A DNA stretch of 64,000 nucleotides, taken from NCBI GenBank assembly GCA_029203105.1, contig CP119318.1, forward strand, positions 3,796,501-3,860,500. Direction: 5' to 3'. Both the position numbers and the translations under genes were made by a program. A model generated the notes under the pieces. That model ran no database searches. It saw nothing but the letters and a program-made list of their open reading frames with translations, and was not told the DNA's origin. Of the stretch, positions 62,174-64,000 are shown one piece after another. The stretch comes from Candidatus Kaistia colombiensis. GTDB taxonomy: Bacteria; Pseudomonadota; Alphaproteobacteria; Rhizobiales; Kaistiaceae. Numbering within the stretch: the first letter of the stretch is position 1; every line of letters starts with the position of its first letter.

Positions 62174-63246
62174 TCCGCGCGCCTTTCCGCCAGAAAGGAC
62201 AGAGAGAGGAGATGGAGCGTCGACGGGTAGTAGAGCGTCGGCGCGAAGGTCTTGAGGTCTGCGGGAACCGGCGTTCCGTCGCGCACGCAGGCCAGCGCCG
62301 CCGCCAGAATGCGATAGCCGGGCTCGTCCAGCGGGCTCTCGATCGCGTTGGTCTTCACGTTGATGACGGCCGGTCCCGGCTTGCCCGGGCCAAGCCAGGC
62401 CTTCTCGTAGGGCGCGAGCAGCGCCGCGTCGGAAATGCCGGCGCGCATGATGTAGAGCGGAATGCGGACGGCGTTGTAGCCGAAGACGGGATCGAACCCC
62501 GCCGCCGGTTCGACCTGCTTGCCCTCGACCGAGATCCAGTCCGTCGGCAGATGCTCGGCGCCGAACTGCGCCTGCCTGAGGAGCGACAGGCCGGACTTCG
62601 CCAGGCCCTGCCAGTTGGTTGCCGGCGCCAGCTGCGCCATCACGGGAAGCGCCTCGAAGATCCAATAGGAGAGATTGACGACCGGCCCGTCCGGGCGCAC
62701 CGCGCGGCTGAACCCGTCGACGCCCGGCAGCATCAGCACCCGGTTGCGATCGTCGACCACGGTCTTCTTGCCCAGCATGGTGGCGATCGCGGTCGCCGCC
62801 TTGAGATAGGCCGGCTCGCTCCAGGCCCAGCCCGCCTCGGCCAACGCATAGGCGATCAGCAGGTCGCCGTCGCTGGCATTGTTGGTGTCGCGCACATGCG
62901 GCGCGGTCGGCTGCCAGCTCCAGACGGCCAGGCCGTCGTCGCGCAGCATCAATTCGGTCCGGGTAAAGCTCCAGATCCGCTCGAAGCCGGCGCGGTCGTC
63001 TGCGGCGAAGGCGAGCAGAAGCCCGTAGCCCTGCCCTTCGCTATGGCTGATCCCGCCATTGCCGTCGTCGATGACGCGGCCGGTCGGCGCGACGAAGCGG
63101 TCGCTATAGGCGCGCCAGTCGGCGGCCGAGACCGTTCCGCGCATGGTGAGTGGCTCCGCCTGGGCGGGGATCGCTGCCGACGCCATGCCGCCGGCAACCA
63201 GGGCGGCAACGCCGGCGGAGCGGAGGAAGGAGACAATCAAGACCAT
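62164..63246 (-). CDS. bcsZ: Endoglucanase of glycoside hydrolase family 8 (BcsZ/CelC)
   Basis: A 360-aa exported cellulase with a signal peptide ending near IPAQA. GH8 features: general acid Glu70 in SHSEGQGYGLLLAFAADD, the conserved DTNNASDGDLLIAYALAEAG, and PTDWISVEG. At the position usually read as D in GYDAxRxPLY the sequence is FGYNAVRIPLY (Asn258); in GH8 subgroups this position varies, so the base may lie elsewhere. Periplasmic BcsZ trims nascent cellulose in bacterial cellulose synthesis. Overlaps bcsB by ten bases. Confidence 0.9.
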   Translation of the reverse strand: MVLIVSFLRSAGVAALVAGGMASAAIPAQAEPLTMRGTVSAADWRAYSDRFVAPTGRVIDDGNGGISHSEGQGYGLLLAFAADDRAGFERIWSFTRTELMLRDDGLAVWSWQPTAPHVRDTNNASDGDLLIAYALAEAGWAWSEPAYLKAATAIATMLGKKTVVDDRNRVLMLPGVDGFSRAVRPDGPVVNLSYWIFEALPVMAQLAPATNWQGLAKSGLSLLRQAQFGAEHLPTDWISVEGKQVEPAAGFDPVFGYNAVRIPLYIMRAGISDAALLAPYEKAWLGPGKPGPAVINVKTNAIESPLDEPGYRILAAALACVRDGTPVPADLKTFAPTLYYPSTLHLLSLSFLAERRAECL

Positions 63247-64000
63247 CTCCCCAGGCGGCGCAGAAGCCCCGTCGTCACGATGCCGAGGATGATGCAGAGG
63301 CCCACCAAAGCGAGCGCGTAGAACACGACATTGCTGGAGAGCCAGTTGGCGGCGATCAGGCGCAGGTTCGCAGCGGAGACCGGCTGCGTCGACACGAACT
63401 CGAAGGTCAGCAGCGGCCGGCTCTCGATCGCGTCGGTCGTAGCGGAATAGGTGGTGAGCGCGCCTCCCAGTTCCGGCCAGCGCTGGACGGCGGAGATGGC
63501 ATGGACGCCCGAGATCAGCCGCTCCTCGGAGGGCGCGGTCAGCACGGTCCAGGTGCCCGCCCCGTTCGGACTCGCCTGCTGGGCGACGATCAGCGTCGTC
63601 TTCGGCGTCGGCTCATAAGGAGGTGTCACGGCCTCTCGCAGGCGGAAGGTCGAAAACGAGATATCGAAATTGCGCTGCAGCCAGCCTTCCAGCCCGGCCA
63701 TCTGCCCCGGCAGCCCGCCGCCGCCGACTTCGTTGCGCCAGCGGTTGAAGGTCGCGTCGGTATTCTCCGTCTCGGCGGAAGCCGCCGGAGCCTGGCTGAT
63801 TTCGGCGCCCGGGCGGCGCAAGGCGCCATCGAGTGCCTCGAACCCGGCAGCGGTCGCCGCCGGCACGGTGCGATTGCCCGCGCCGGTCTCATCGCGCCAG
63901 CTGGTGCGAACGCTTTCCGCCACCCGGACTTGGCTGAGAACGCTGGCCGGGATCTGCGCCGCGGTGCCGATGAAGATGGCGGAGCGGTCGCCGACGCCGG
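63237..64000 (-). CDS. bcsB: Cellulose synthase regulatory subunit BcsB, C-terminal part (runs off right edge)
   Basis: Only the last 250 or so residues are in the window. The frame is open to the edge and begins with DRSAIFIGTAAQIPASVLSQ, as in BcsB. Later segments LTAPSEERLISGVHAISAVQ and the C-terminal membrane helix SSNVVFYALALVGLCIILGI with a basic tail RRLGRW match the periplasmic, membrane-anchored subunit that guides cellulose out of BcsA. The gene order bcsB-bcsZ is that of Rhizobiales celABC loci; bcsA should lie just outside the window. Confidence 0.92.
   Translation of the reverse strand, partial: GVGDRSAIFIGTAAQIPASVLSQVRVAESVRTSWRDETGAGNRTVPAATAAGFEALDGALRRPGAEISQAPAASAETENTDATFNRWRNEVGGGGLPGQMAGLEGWLQRNFDISFSTFRLREAVTPPYEPTPKTTLIVAQQASPNGAGTWTVLTAPSEERLISGVHAISAVQRWPELGGALTTYSATTDAIESRPLLTFEFVSTQPVSAANLRLIAANWLSSNVVFYALALVGLCIILGIVTTGLLRRLGRWS

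Noticed and set aside
59816..62230. 804-codon open frame on the plus strand
   Set aside because: Antisense shadow of the TPR gene; its first residues come from the intergenic repeat.

Overview
The window is high-GC DNA from an alphaproteobacterium, most likely Hyphomicrobiales (Rhizobiales). The evidence is the str-S10-spc-alpha ribosomal supercluster with adk between secY and rpsM, the tRNA-Tyr / tRNA-Gly / tuf / tRNA-Trp / secE order, two tuf copies, a Rhizobiales-style cellulose cluster, and short intergenic repeats of a type I recall from Rhizobiales genomes. I cannot name the genus safely.

Region 1 (about 1-17600, minus strand) is the translation supercluster, read right to left: rpsL, rpsG, fusA, tuf, the S10 genes, the spc genes, secY, adk, rpsM, rpsK and the 5' part of rpoA. 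Between 4.6 and 11.0 kb, seven essential ribosomal genes (rpsE, rplR, rplE, rplX, rplP, rpsC, rplB) carry nine single-base indels in total. Because the genes are essential and the errors are local, these are almost certainly sequence errors, not pseudogenes.

Region 2 (18.0-21.4 kb, minus) holds three envelope or secreted proteins: a cupin, a phytase-like esterase and a DUF900-type alpha/beta hydrolase lipoprotein. Region 3 (21.5-35.1 kb, minus) is the second housekeeping block: rpoC, rpoB, rplL, rplJ, rplA, rplK, nusG, secE, tRNA-Trp, a second tuf with the same protein sequence, tRNA-Gly and tRNA-Tyr. A strong terminator closes it after rpoC. Region 4 (35.3-37.0 kb, plus) has rlmB, a small glycine-rich secreted protein and tRNA-Thr.

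Region 5 (37.5-57.5 kb) is the interesting part. It carries all the core genes for coenzyme F420 synthesis (cofE, cofD, cofC and a fused cofG-cofH/fbiC) in one tight plus-strand operon with a luciferase-like (LLM) F420-type oxidoreductase and an M24-fold hydrolase resembling the ectoine hydrolase DoeA/EutD. A homologue of F420-dependent glucose-6-phosphate dehydrogenase (Fgd), with the G6P-phosphate-binding residues kept, is divergent from that operon. Around them lie an aldehyde dehydrogenase, a class III omega-aminotransferase, a nucleoside hydrolase, a complete branched-chain-amino-acid-type ABC importer, a NodB-fold deacetylase/imidase-like amidohydrolase, a self-cleaving P1 (DmpA-type) aminopeptidase and an Lrp/AsnC regulator. 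My inference is a self-contained F420-dependent catabolic locus: import of a nitrogenous (perhaps cyclic amide or amidine) compound, an F420H2-linked redox step with Fgd regenerating F420H2 from glucose 6-phosphate, ring or amide hydrolysis, then transamination and aldehyde oxidation. The substrate is unknown.

Region 6 (57.6-64.0 kb, mostly minus) has an NAD-dependent epimerase-like protein, a small alpha/beta hydrolase, a tiny cysteine-containing secreted peptide (plus strand), and the 3' part of a bacterial cellulose operon (bcsB partial, bcsZ, and a TPR protein). Two copies of an approximately 90-base palindromic repeat lie at 40.4 kb and 59.8 kb, each abutting the 3' end of a gene. I saw no CRISPR array, transposase, integrase or rRNA gene.
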